In this document: one piece after another, positions 35,375-43,781 of the stretch
Layout: every line of letters starts with the position of its first letter
Position numbering within the stretch: position 1 is the first letter of the stretch
Origin: Pseudomonadota bacterium
GTDB lineage: Bacteria; Bdellovibrionota_B; Oligoflexia; Silvanigrellales; Silvanigrellaceae
Direction: 5' to 3'
Length of the DNA stretch: 64,000 nt
Assembly: GCA_009926615.1 (NCBI GenBank)
Contig: RFOM01000003.1
Span: 1 to 64,000, forward strand
Notes under the pieces: generated by a model
What the model was told of the DNA's origin: nothing
Databases searched by the model: none
The model's input: the letters and a program-made list of their open reading frames with translations, nothing else
Translations under genes and position numbers: made by a program

Positions 35375-36382
35375 ATGACAACAAAAACCCTGACATTAAT
35401 TCCCGGAGACGGAATAGGGCCGGAGATCAGCGATGCCGTCACGCGCATCCTCAAAGCTGCAGGACTTCAGGTGAACTGGGATGTCACCGAAGGCGGAGAG
35501 CACAGCGCACTTGCCGGTCGGGGCGTCATGCCTGATGCAACAATAGATTCAATCGCGCGAAATAAAATCGCACTCAAAGGACCAACCACAACACCGACGG
35601 GAGGCGGGCACCAGAGCGCAAATGTCACTCTGCGCAAGCGGCTCGACCTTTATGCGAATGTGCGTCCCGCAAAGAGTCTTCCGGGTTACCGGACCAAATT
35701 TGACAATGTTGACCTCATCATCGTTCGTGAAAATACGGAGGACACGTACGCCGGAGTTGAACATATGGTTGCTCCGAACGTTGCCCAGTGCCTCAAGATC
35801 ATCACTTGGGAGGGAAGCGAAAGAGTTGCACGCTATGCTTTCAATATGGCCAAAAAACTGGGACGCAAAAGGGTCACGTGCGTGCACAAGGCAAACATTC
35901 ACAAACTGTCCGACGGACTTTTTCTCAAGGCCCATGAGGCCGTTGCAGCAGAGTTTCCGGACATCAAATTTGACAGCATCATCGTGGATAACCTCTGCAT
36001 GCAGCTTGTCACCCGTCCGGAAGAATTCGATGTTCTTGTTCTGCCCAATCTGTACGGAGATATCGTATCCGATCTGTGCGCAGGACTTGTCGGCGGACTT
36101 GGGGTCGCTCCCGGTGCCAACATCGGTCAGAACGGCGCTGTTTTCGAAGCCGTCCACGGCTCTGCACCCGACATTGCCGGTCAGGGCAAGGCCAATCCCA
36201 CCGCACTGCTGCTCTCGGCAGTTATGATGCTGCAGCACATGGGTGAACTTGCGATGGCGGAACGAATTGAAAAGGGTCTTCACAAAGTACTTGCCGAAGG
36301 CAAGTCACTCACGCGTGACCTCAAGGGTACGGCCGGCACTTCGGAATTTGCCGACGCAATCATTCACGCTTTGAATAAATAA
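35375..36382 (+). CDS. NAD-type isocitrate dehydrogenase, catalytic chain
   Basis: A 335-residue beta-decarboxylating dehydrogenase oxidising isocitrate to 2-oxoglutarate. The substrate site TPTGGGHQSANVTLRKRLDL, the metal/substrate region IVRENTEDTYAGVEH and the NLYGDIVSDLCAGLVGG segment are present. The cofactor loop reads HGSAPDIAGQGKANP near residues 263-277; an acidic residue after the proline is the known mark of NAD preference. The sequence resembles the first part of Rickettsia- and Thermus-type isocitrate dehydrogenases but stops before their C-terminal domain, which appears to be encoded by the next gene 14 bases downstream. 3-Isopropylmalate dehydrogenase is a less likely alternative. 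Confidence 0.88.
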   Translation: MTTKTLTLIPGDGIGPEISDAVTRILKAAGLQVNWDVTEGGEHSALAGRGVMPDATIDSIARNKIALKGPTTTPTGGGHQSANVTLRKRLDLYANVRPAKSLPGYRTKFDNVDLIIVRENTEDTYAGVEHMVAPNVAQCLKIITWEGSERVARYAFNMAKKLGRKRVTCVHKANIHKLSDGLFLKAHEAVAAEFPDIKFDSIIVDNLCMQLVTRPEEFDVLVLPNLYGDIVSDLCAGLVGGLGVAPGANIGQNGAVFEAVHGSAPDIAGQGKANPTALLLSAVMMLQHMGELAMAERIEKGLHKVLAEGKSLTRDLKGTAGTSEFADAIIHALNK

Positions 36383-36396
36383 GGAAGAAACAGATT

Positions 36397-36720
36397 ATGA
36401 CCGCAACCGACTCACGCCAGATCTCAGGGATAGATATTTTTGTTGAAGCCCCCTTCGGCGGCGAACTTCCCGCACAGGCCGGCATTCTCAAACTGGCTCA
36501 TGTTTCAAGCCGTGGGACAAAACTCAAAGGCGCGGCACTCGAAAAGACGATCCTTGACGTGGGCTGGCTGTGCGCGCGCTATCTGTTTGAAAAACCGCTC
36601 AATCACGGAAACGAGACGGATGCGGCAATTTGTCTGGCAATTCAAAAGATCGGCTCTCAGTTTAAATGGTCAAGCCTGATTAAACTTTATTCAGAGGACG
36701 GTAAGCCGCTCTATTCCTGA
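36397..36720 (+). CDS. Stand-alone isocitrate dehydrogenase C-terminal domain-like protein
   Basis: A 107-residue protein. From memory of the long (about 480-residue) Rickettsia enzyme, the order of motifs matches its C-terminal domain: GIDIFVEAPFGGEL, LKLAHVSSRGTKLKG, VGWLCARYLF and WSSLIKLYSEDGKPLYS. In Rickettsia and Thermus this domain is fused to the catalytic chain and aids dimer assembly. Here it starts 14 bases after the stop of an NAD-type chain that lacks it, so the two products probably form a split enzyme. This assignment is inference from motif order, not a database match. An intrinsic terminator follows. Confidence 0.7.
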   Translation: MTATDSRQISGIDIFVEAPFGGELPAQAGILKLAHVSSRGTKLKGAALEKTILDVGWLCARYLFEKPLNHGNETDAAICLAIQKIGSQFKWSSLIKLYSEDGKPLYS

Positions 36721-36740
36721 GTCACTGACGAAATCGCAGC

Positions 36741-36785
36741 AAAAAAAAGAAGCGCGTTCCGCTCAGAGCGCGCTTCTTTTTTTTT
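36741..36785. terminator. Bidirectional intrinsic terminator between convergent isocitrate dehydrogenase genes
   Basis: GAAGCGCG (36749-36756) and CGCGCTTC (36769-36776) pair around a 12-base loop. Eight A residues precede and nine T residues follow, so the structure has a U tail on both strands. It sits between the stop of the 107-residue gene and the stop of icd and should end both transcripts. Confidence 0.88.
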
Positions 36786-36802
36786 CGCACTGCCGGCTGT
36801 TT

Positions 36803-38035
36803 TTACATGTGTGCGCAAATAGCCTTGGCAAATTCACTGCACTTGACCTCGCGCGCACCGCTGAGCTGACGCGCAAAGTCATAGGTCACGACTTTGTCCT
36901 GAAGGGTGGCCTCAAAAGCCTTCTCAATCAGTGTGCAAACCTCTTTCCAGCCGAGATATTCAAACATCATCACGCCGCTGAGAATCACACTCCCCGGATT
37001 GACTTTGTCCTGACCCGCATATTTCGGCGCGGTTCCGTGGGTCGCTTCAAATACTGCAAAGCCGTCGCCGATATTTGCTCCCGGCGCAATTCCCAGTCCG
37101 CCGACCTGTGCCGCAAGTGCATCGGACAAATAGTCGCCGTTGAGGTTGGTCGTTGCCAAAACATCATATTCATCCGGACGCAAAAGCGCCTGCTGAAACA
37201 TGTTGTCCGCAATAGCATCTTTGACAAGAATTTTGCCGGCCGGAACCTGCCCCTGACACTCGTCCCACGTCACGCAAAAGTCGCGGAATTCTTCGGTAGC
37301 CACCGCATATCCCCAGTCACGAAATGCACCCTCGGTGAACTTCATGATGTTGCCCTTGTGAACGAGCGTCACACTTTTTCTCTTGTTCTCGATGGCATAC
37401 CGGATGGCCGCTCTGACGAGACGCTTCGAGCCGAATTCACTGACCGGCTTGATTCCCAGACCGGAATCTTCACGCACCGTCCTGTTGAACGCAGTCTTCA
37501 GAAAATCCCTTAATTTCAGAGCCTCGGGAGTGCCGGATTTAAATTCGATGCCGGCATAAATATCTTCAGTGTTCTCGCGGAAAATCACCATGTTCACCTT
37601 TTGCGGTTCACGCACGGGTGCAGGGACATTCGGGTACCACTTGACCGGCCGGACACACTGATAAAGATCGAGTGTCTGGCGCAGTGTTACGTTCAGGCTG
37701 CGAATTCCGCCGCCCACCGGCGTTGTCAGGGGGCCTTTGATGGACACGCGGAAATCACGCAGTGCATCGACGGTTTCCTGCGGCAGCCAGTCGTTATATT
37801 TTTGAAATGATGCCTCACCGGCAGGTACTTCCATCCAGTGAATTTTGCGCTTGCCGCCGTAAACTTTGGCAACAGCCGCATCAAACACCATCTGGCTTGC
37901 GGCCCAGATATCCGGTCCGGTTCCGTCGCCGCGAATGAACGGAATAACGGGCTCATTGGGGACATTCAGCTGACCTTTTGCATCGACTGTAATTTTTTGT
38001 CCTGCAGCAGGAACACTAATCAGTTTGTAACTCAT
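36803..38035 (-). CDS. icd: Isocitrate dehydrogenase, NADP-type
   Basis: A 410-residue enzyme of the E. coli Icd type. Substrate-site serine lies in [16 protein letters not shown], the equivalent of the Ser113 region that is phosphorylated in E. coli. Other motifs are [14 protein letters not shown] at the N-terminus and [12 protein letters not shown]. The cofactor loop reads [15 protein letters not shown] near residue 338, where Lys-Tyr after the proline is the established mark of NADP use. It thus complements the NAD-type enzyme encoded convergently. Its first 20 bases overlap the end of the upstream pseudouridine synthase gene, so they are probably co-transcribed. Confidence 0.95.
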   Translation of the reverse strand: MSYKLISVPAAGQKITVDAKGQLNVPNEPVIPFIRGDGTGPDIWAASQMVFDAAVAKVYGGKRKIHWMEVPAGEASFQKYNDWLPQETVDALRDFRVSIKGPLTTPVGGGIRSLNVTLRQTLDLYQCVRPVKWYPNVPAPVREPQKVNMVIFRENTEDIYAGIEFKSGTPEALKLRDFLKTAFNRTVREDSGLGIKPVSEFGSKRLVRAAIRYAIENKRKSVTLVHKGNIMKFTEGAFRDWGYAVATEEFRDFCVTWDECQGQVPAGKILVKDAIADNMFQQALLRPDEYDVLATTNLNGDYLSDALAAQVGGLGIAPGANIGDGFAVFEATHGTAPKYAGQDKVNPGSVILSGVMMFEYLGWKEVCTLIEKAFEATLQDKVVTYDFARQLSGAREVKCSEFAKAICAHM

Positions 38036-39008
38036 GGGATGATCCTTCTTTCGCGAGGCGGTTTAAACAAACCCGAAAATCATCGGGTAAAGGCGCCTCG
38101 AATGCAAATGTCCGGCCATCTTTATCGGTCCAGCTGATACTGAATGCATGCAGCATATGTCGCGCAGCCCACTGCCCGCAGGGATGCCCAATCACGTTAT
38201 TTGAATAGGTTTTATCTCCGAGCAGGGGGACCCCAAGAGCCTGAAGATGCACGCGAATCTGATGCGTCCGGCCGGTTTCCGGCCGGCATTCGATGTAGCT
38301 CGCACCGAGGCCCTGAAATGTTTTGAGAACCAAATACGAAGTCAAAGCCGACTTGATATCTTTGCCGGAAGATTGTGCAGACTGTCCGCTGCGTTTATTC
38401 AAAACAGCAAAGTATGTATTTGGCCGCGAGGGATCTTTGCGTAACGGCCAGTCCAGCCGGCCTTCGACTTTCAAAGGAATTCCGAAAGTCAGTGCATGAT
38501 AAACCTTCCTGACCTTTCGCTCGGCAAAAAGCTTTTCGAGATCCTGTTGCGCTGTTTTGTTTTTGGCAATCAGCATGATGCCTGATGTCTCTTTGTCCAG
38601 CCTGTGCACAAGATAGAGCCGGCCGATTGTGAACCGGTCCGGATATTGCGCCGAGAGAGCATGAAGCACAGTCTCTTCACTCGACGTCAGGGTTGCCTGC
38701 GAAGGCAGTCCGGCCGGTTTATTCACAACTACGAAATCTTCATTTTCTCCGATTATTCCGACCGGCAAATTTTTAACGTCATTGCTGCCGAGCGGACGGT
38801 TCTCGTCCCAAAACAATTCAATGACATCACCTGCCGAGACAATTCTTTTTGCAATAAGTACTCTCTTTTTATTCAGGTAGGCTCCGCCCCTGTCGATTAT
38901 CATTTTAATCTTTTTGCGGGACAAACTTTGACACAGGGCAGCTGCAGCGACATCAAATCGTTCGCCGTTGAGCGATTGGGGCACCTGTGCTTTAATTTGG
39001 GACAACAT
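38016..39008 (-). CDS. RluA/RluC/RluD-family pseudouridine synthase
   Basis: A 330-residue RNA-modifying enzyme. An S4-like RNA-binding domain is at residues 10-65 ([20 protein letters not shown]). The catalytic domain has the aspartate motif [19 protein letters not shown] near residue 135, and [20 protein letters not shown] later. ATG at 39008 has GAGGA five bases upstream and starts where the family does; a longer form to 39077 would cross the divergent glycosidase gene. Which rRNA or tRNA position it modifies cannot be told. It overlaps icd by 20 bases at its 3' end. Confidence 0.9.
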   Translation of the reverse strand: MLSQIKAQVPQSLNGERFDVAAAALCQSLSRKKIKMIIDRGGAYLNKKRVLIAKRIVSAGDVIELFWDENRPLGSNDVKNLPVGIIGENEDFVVVNKPAGLPSQATLTSSEETVLHALSAQYPDRFTIGRLYLVHRLDKETSGIMLIAKNKTAQQDLEKLFAERKVRKVYHALTFGIPLKVEGRLDWPLRKDPSRPNTYFAVLNKRSGQSAQSSGKDIKSALTSYLVLKTFQGLGASYIECRPETGRTHQIRVHLQALGVPLLGDKTYSNNVIGHPCGQWAARHMLHAFSISWTDKDGRTFAFEAPLPDDFRVCLNRLAKEGSSHELQTD

Positions 39009-39036
39009 GGCGTTCCTCAAGGATGGAGAGACCCTG

Positions 39037-39861
39037 ATGGGTATATCAAAAACTCGGGCCAAGAGAGTCAGTGTCACGGCCTGTCTGGCACTTTCAGCTT
39101 CAGCCGTTGCACACGCGGAGTCAAATAAATTAAGCCCGAATCAACCGGCCCGTCAGGAGAACAACGGCGTATCATACTGGATGGATAACACCTTTGCATC
39201 CAAAAAAGTTCACGTTTTGAGCATCGATCTGACGAATCCGAAAATTTCAATCCGTGCATCAGCCAGCAGCGAACGCGGAATGACGCCTTCTGATTTTTCC
39301 CGCAAGAGCGGAGCTGTCGCCGTCATCAACGGTGATTTTTTTGATGCCGCGCAACAGACAATTGGTCTGGCTGTCGGGCTCGGAGAAACTTGGCCGAAAA
39401 CTGCCGACACAAAGGAATGGTCTTTCCTTGCCTGTGACGATAAAAATGATTGCCTGATAGATCCCTATAACAGCGTCTCGGCCGTCAGGCCTGCGTGGAC
39501 CTCAGTGGTCGGCGGCTGGCAAATCCTGATTGACCCTGAATTCCAATGGAGTCCGCCGAACGACACGGAGTGCGGGCCGTTCTGCACGACCGAACATCCG
39601 AGAACAGCCATTGGCCTGAATGCAGACAGAACTGTGATGTGGTGGATTATGGTCGAAGGCAGACAACCGAGACTCTCCGGCTTGACCCTGTCGGACACAG
39701 CGAAAATTTTAAAACGGCTGGGCGCTCAATGGGCTCTGAACCTTGACGGCGGAGGAAGTTCGGGTCTCATCTTCAACGGGGTCAGAATGAACAGCAGACC
39801 CAGCGCCGAACCGCAGGAAAGACGCGTGGCCAACTGCCTTGCAGTTGTTCCCCGCCCCTGA
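39037..39861 (+). CDS. Secreted phosphodiester glycosidase (NAGPA-domain) family protein
   Basis: A 274-residue exported protein with signal peptide (KRVSVTACLALSASAVAHAE). The mature part carries the phosphodiester glycosidase domain: VAVINGDFFDAAQQTIGLAV, EHPRTAIGLNADRTVMWWIM and the hallmark ALNLDGGGSSGLIFNG. Such enzymes cleave GlcNAc or similar sugars from phosphodiester links in exopolymers or wall polymers. ATG at 39037 has GGAGAG about seven bases upstream and begins the signal peptide directly. It is divergent from the pseudouridine synthase (28-base gap) and convergent with a lipoprotein gene. Confidence 0.88.
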   Translation: MGISKTRAKRVSVTACLALSASAVAHAESNKLSPNQPARQENNGVSYWMDNTFASKKVHVLSIDLTNPKISIRASASSERGMTPSDFSRKSGAVAVINGDFFDAAQQTIGLAVGLGETWPKTADTKEWSFLACDDKNDCLIDPYNSVSAVRPAWTSVVGGWQILIDPEFQWSPPNDTECGPFCTTEHPRTAIGLNADRTVMWWIMVEGRQPRLSGLTLSDTAKILKRLGAQWALNLDGGGSSGLIFNGVRMNSRPSAEPQERRVANCLAVVPRP

Positions 39862-39870
39862 AGTTCCGGT

Positions 39871-40962
39871 TTAATTGAAAGGCTCGGCAATCAGAGCCGT
39901 GAGATCCTTGGCGAAGGATGTCTTCTTATAAAACTCGGATTGTTCCGCCTCGTTGCCGCGAATGAGTATTTCAACAAGAGCACCGGTATCAGGACGTCCA
40001 ATCAGCAGTCTTTTGCTTGTCCGCGCAATCATACCCAGAGGGGTTTTGCCCAAATTGCTCAAACCGCGATAGATGGTCTGCGGGTTGCTCAAGCTCGTTC
40101 CGTCGAAGTCGTAGCGCACCACGAAAGGTGCTGTTTCGTGCTGATACAGAACATAAACTTTGTCATCGGGGGTCTGAACAATATTGACTGCCTTGTGTTG
40201 CGCTGTTGTATCCGGACCCTGAGAATAATTCAGACTTGATTTGCAATTCACCGCACCGCTGACAACGTTTAGAACGTTGATTCGCGTTGCCGCACCGCTC
40301 GTCAGCAGAGCCAGAGAAACAACTCCGTCCTTGCGCAGCAAGGCAGACGCATTGACCGTGCCCGCCGGACAGTTGTCGGCTGCCGCCGACGCAGCATCAT
40401 AAAAAGCCTCTGCGCTGAGTCCGCCGTCGGCGTTATAACGGATGCTCTTGATGCCGGTTGAAATTTGCGCGTGCAGAACATTCGTCTGGAAGCCTGTCAC
40501 CAGCGTATTTGCGCGGGCTCCGGAAAAAGCAGTCTTGATTGAGCTTTCCGAGCCCCACGCTTTATTTTTCACGATAGCGGACTTTATATCGAGCGTGCCA
40601 ATCGTCTCTTTACCAGCTCCGGCATCGATAAAAAACATCAAAGTCGAGGCATCAAGAAAATTAAATGCAGTGATCGGTCCGTAGTCGAGACCGGCTTCAA
40701 CCAAATCCACCGTCATCGACAGACGTCCGGTACCGTCATACCTGACGGCTATCGGCCCGCCTCCGTCTTTGGGATTGGCAGCCAGCCAGAACGACACGGG
40801 TGTCGTCTCGGGTGCTTCCGTAGGAGCAACCGTAGGCGCGGCAGTCGGTGTAGGAGCCGGAGTGGGTTTTTTGCTTAATTGCAACTGACCGCAGCCGATA
40901 ACCGACAACAAAATACTCAACGCCGAAAGACCCGGGAGGAAGCTTCTAAGTTTGTGCGACAT
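39871..40962 (-). CDS. Hypothetical lipoprotein with Thr/Pro-rich linker
   Basis: A 363-residue protein with a lipoprotein signal sequence ending SVIGC, so the mature protein would be lipidated at that cysteine. A spacer of repeated Thr-Pro-Ala (KPTPAPTPTAAPTVAPTEAP) follows. The remainder is beta-rich with repeats of strand-like segments (GGPIAVRYDGTGRLSMTVDL, TPDDKVYVLYQHETAPFVVR) and could be a propeller, but no family is clear. I chose ATG 40962, which starts the signal peptide; an ATG at 40986 overlaps the stop of the gene before it. Confidence 0.72.
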   Translation of the reverse strand: MSHKLRSFLPGLSALSILLSVIGCGQLQLSKKPTPAPTPTAAPTVAPTEAPETTPVSFWLAANPKDGGGPIAVRYDGTGRLSMTVDLVEAGLDYGPITAFNFLDASTLMFFIDAGAGKETIGTLDIKSAIVKNKAWGSESSIKTAFSGARANTLVTGFQTNVLHAQISTGIKSIRYNADGGLSAEAFYDAASAAADNCPAGTVNASALLRKDGVVSLALLTSGAATRINVLNVVSGAVNCKSSLNYSQGPDTTAQHKAVNIVQTPDDKVYVLYQHETAPFVVRYDFDGTSLSNPQTIYRGLSNLGKTPLGMIARTSKRLLIGRPDTGALVEILIRGNEAEQSEFYKKTSFAKDLTALIAEPFN

Positions 40963-40985
40963 CGCGTCCCGCCTTTCTGAACTCA

Positions 40986-42080
40986 TTACGCCGCCGGTTC
41001 CTGTAAATCCGCACCGCGTCCGACGTCCGAATCAGACTTTTCACGGCCGAAAATCTTCCAAGCGGAAAGTACACAAACACCCGAGAAAACGATGGTCACG
41101 AGAAAAAACAGCGGATGAACGAAAAGTGCGAGTCCGAGACTCAAAACAGCCAATGAGCCGCAAACCACCAAATTGGTCATCACTTTGTCCGCACTGGACA
41201 GAGGAAGTTCTGCCTCCAAAACAGCAAGTGAATGACCCTGAACCAGAAGCCTTCTTTCGCGGGCTGTTGTCAGAAAGCGGAACGCACTCTTCGGAGCAAA
41301 TGAATATCTGACAACCCAGAACGGAAGATGGACGAGATGTATACCGACAATTTCAATTTCAGTTCTGTGTTCGTAAAGTGTTCCGACTTTTGTCTTCGCA
41401 ATCCGCCGGTGATATTCCTGAATCTGATCCTTGGCCCGCGAAATCGCCGAGCTTTCCTTTACCTGCACGCCTGAAATTGTCAGGCCGTTTGCATGATCAA
41501 ATTTAAACATCTGTCTGGCATCATAAACGCTGGCACTGCCGGCGCCTTTTACAATGCCCAGCGTCTCATCCAGCGGAAATCCGTCCCAGTCGACAAGCAC
41601 ATCCTCCTTAGGATGGTGAAGTCTTTCGAGACCCCAATGCTCTTTCGGGGATTTGCGCGCCAGAACCGACCATCTGTAGCGCCGGCTGAAGCGGTTTTCT
41701 TCTTTCAAAAAGCGGGCACCGTATTCGTTTCCCTGACCGCGGTAATGATTGGCCTTCTGGCTGTGACCGCTCCAGAACGTATGTGCTTCAACAGAAATCA
41801 CCCAATAGGGAAGACTTATTCCGTATGATCCGAGAATCTGAAACTCGTTTTTGACTTTGTCGGGCCGATGGTAGCGGTTGGTGATCCAGTCGTAAAAAAT
41901 ACCCTCAACCTGCTCACGGTCCATGCGGTTCGGGACAATAAAATGGTCACCGATAATGTCTTTTGCACCCTCTTCAAGATCCAGAATGAATCCTGAAGAG
42001 CAAAAGGGACACAAATGAATGTAATCATCGACGTTGTATTCGAAAGATGCGTTACACGCCGCGCATGATACCTGAAACAT
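40986..42080 (-). CDS. Hypothetical zinc-ribbon membrane protein
   Basis: A 364-residue protein with an N-terminal zinc ribbon (CAACNASFEYNVDDYIHLCPFC; two CxxC pairs) and a C-terminal pair of membrane spans (VVCGSLAVLSLGLALFV and FFLVTIVFSGVCVLSAW). The central 250 residues are soluble, with WITNRYHRPD, HLVHLPFWVVRYSFAPKSAF and several aromatic segments. I do not recognise a named family. It overlaps the lipoprotein gene by TAATG if the latter starts early. The topology would place both ends in the cytoplasm, with a membrane hairpin near the end. Confidence 0.68.
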   Translation of the reverse strand: MFQVSCAACNASFEYNVDDYIHLCPFCSSGFILDLEEGAKDIIGDHFIVPNRMDREQVEGIFYDWITNRYHRPDKVKNEFQILGSYGISLPYWVISVEAHTFWSGHSQKANHYRGQGNEYGARFLKEENRFSRRYRWSVLARKSPKEHWGLERLHHPKEDVLVDWDGFPLDETLGIVKGAGSASVYDARQMFKFDHANGLTISGVQVKESSAISRAKDQIQEYHRRIAKTKVGTLYEHRTEIEIVGIHLVHLPFWVVRYSFAPKSAFRFLTTARERRLLVQGHSLAVLEAELPLSSADKVMTNLVVCGSLAVLSLGLALFVHPLFFLVTIVFSGVCVLSAWKIFGREKSDSDVGRGADLQEPAA

Positions 42081-42142
42081 GCACCCACCCTTTATAACCG
42101 GACCTTCTCAGAGGATAGCTCCAGTGCGGGCGCTAAACGATG

Positions 42143-42793
42143 TCAACGCCTTTGCGGATGAAAAAAGTGCCTCAAGTTTTCAATCAATGCCAAAGCCTGC
42201 GTCGCGGCAGAAGCGCTTTCCTGAGAATTTTCAACAATGAAATCAGATTCACTGCGGCGCAGCTCATCACTCACCTGCGCGGTAAAAATTGCCGTAAGTT
42301 CATCCTGCGACAGCTTCCGCGATTTCAAAAGTCTTTCTCTGCGGACTTCTTCAGGGGCAACGACCGAGACCACAGCATCAAAGTCCTTCTTTCTGCCGCT
42401 CTCAAAAATCAGCGCTGCCTCATAAAAAACCCAGACACTGCCGCAAATCTTCTGCAGCTGCTCACAAATCACGGTGAATCGGGCAAAAATTGCCGGATGA
42501 ATGATTGCTTCCAAACCTTTTCGGAGTGCGGGATCGGCAAAGACGCGATCCCTGACCCATGCCCGCCGATAAACTGCCTGTCCCGAATCCGCGGTTTCAT
42601 ATGCGTCGGAGCCAAGAAGTCCGACGATGCGGCTGATGACTTTCTCATCGAGCACAACCTGCGAGACAAGAACGTCGGCATCAAAAACCGGATAGCCCAA
42701 GGCCGCCAGTTCACTGACCAGCCTCGATTTTCCGGAACCGATTCCTCCGGTAACCGCAATTTTCTTAAGACGTCCGTGTCCGCGGCCAGTCAT
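42143..42793 (-). CDS. coaE: Dephospho-CoA kinase
   Basis: A 216-residue kinase for the last step of coenzyme A synthesis. The P-loop is in IAVTGGIGSGKSRLVSEL, followed by the YPVFDADVLVSQVV segment and the lid region around VVAPEEVRRERLLKSRKL. Length is standard for the family. It lies six bases after the Asn-rich gene, so they should be on one transcript. An overlapping 401-codon frame on the other strand is its shadow. Confidence 0.93.
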   Translation of the reverse strand: MTGRGHGRLKKIAVTGGIGSGKSRLVSELAALGYPVFDADVLVSQVVLDEKVISRIVGLLGSDAYETADSGQAVYRRAWVRDRVFADPALRKGLEAIIHPAIFARFTVICEQLQKICGSVWVFYEAALIFESGRKKDFDAVVSVVAPEEVRRERLLKSRKLSQDELTAIFTAQVSDELRRSESDFIVENSQESASAATQALALIENLRHFFHPQRR

Positions 42794-42799
42794 GTAAAA

Positions 42800-43561
42800 T
42801 CATTTTCCGCTGCGCGGTTTGTTTTTAAAATTATTCTGACGGTTTCGGTTTTGAAAATGATTGCCGCGGTTGTTGTTGTTGCCGTTGTTCTGATGAAAAC
42901 GGCGGTTGTTGTGACCCTGATGGTTTCCGCGCTGGTTGCCCTGCATTCCATGGTGGCTCAAATGGGGCTGCTGCACATTGCCGTTGGCATCGGGTGCCAC
43001 GTAACCGGTACGGGTCATCAAGTGACTTGGTGCAGGCCGCTGTGCATCCTCAAACGCGCGGCGGGTCACACCTTCCGCAATGAGCTCGATCAAAATATCT
43101 TCCGGAAAAACACCTTCAAGCCGTGCAACCTGACGAACCTGATTCATCAGCGAATAGCTGAGCGTCAGCACAATCTGATTCTGGCCGGCATACTCGGAAG
43201 TGCCCTGAGTATTCTCCTCGGGATAATAACCTTCTTCCTCGTAATAACCGGACGCATCCGCAGCATTTCCGGCATATCCCTCGGCGTATTGTTCGCCACC
43301 GCCCTGAACTTCATTCTGCCACGACTGTTCATTTTGAGACTGTGACATGTTGCTGTTTTCCTCCTGATTAAACGCTGCTCCTGCCGGCGTTGCGGACCCT
43401 TCGGATTCAGCGGGTGCAGTGTCGGAGACTGAATCTGAAACATTTTCAAATTCAGCAGAATCTGCGGCTGTCTTTGTTTTTTTGGGCGATGATTTGCGCG
43501 GACGGGAAGCGGCTGACGATTTGACGCCGCTGTCCTTGAAATTAAGTGAATGCAAAAACAC
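42800..43561 (-). CDS. Ribbon-helix-helix-like protein with Asn/His/Arg-rich disordered tail
   Basis: A 253-residue protein of three parts. The first 130 residues are disordered and rich in Ser, Glu, Gln, Gly and Tyr. Residues about 130-175 look like a short beta-helix-helix unit: a strand IVLTLSYSL, a helix MNQVRQVARLEG and a helix PEDILIELIAEGVTRRAFED. The last 75 residues are almost only Asn, His, Arg, Gln and Gly (GNQRGNHQGHNNRRFHQN). The middle part could bind nucleic acid and the tail suggests phase separation or RNA binding. The GTG start has GGAG at about 10 bases. No known family; this is inference. The 220 bases upstream, before era, show no gene. Confidence 0.65.
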   Translation of the reverse strand: MFLHSLNFKDSGVKSSAASRPRKSSPKKTKTAADSAEFENVSDSVSDTAPAESEGSATPAGAAFNQEENSNMSQSQNEQSWQNEVQGGGEQYAEGYAGNAADASGYYEEEGYYPEENTQGTSEYAGQNQIVLTLSYSLMNQVRQVARLEGVFPEDILIELIAEGVTRRAFEDAQRPAPSHLMTRTGYVAPDANGNVQQPHLSHHGMQGNQRGNHQGHNNRRFHQNNGNNNNRGNHFQNRNRQNNFKNKPRSGK

Positions 43562-43781
43562 TGATAAAAAACTCCGAGAGGAAAAACTTTACGGGTTCCA
43601 AAAATGAACTGCCGAGCGGCCGACGCACTCCGGATTAAAATTAAATTCCGATAGACAGCAGATCACTGGATTCAGAACGTACCAAGGACGTCTGAGAGCG
43701 GGTGAAGACCTTTTTTGATTGAAAGAATCCTTCGAGCCACCGTTAGACAGTGACACAGCCCAAGCTTAAAAACAAGAAGAA

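Noticed and set aside
42140-43345. A 401-codon open frame on the plus strand
   Set aside because: It is antisense to coaE and the Asn-rich gene, both of which have ribosome sites, and its protein has no recognisable motif; long antisense frames are common in this sequence.
43562-43781. A hidden gene or RNA in the 220-base gap between era and the Asn-rich gene
   Set aside because: No open frame with a ribosome site and no strong hairpin with a T run were found; it probably contains a promoter only.
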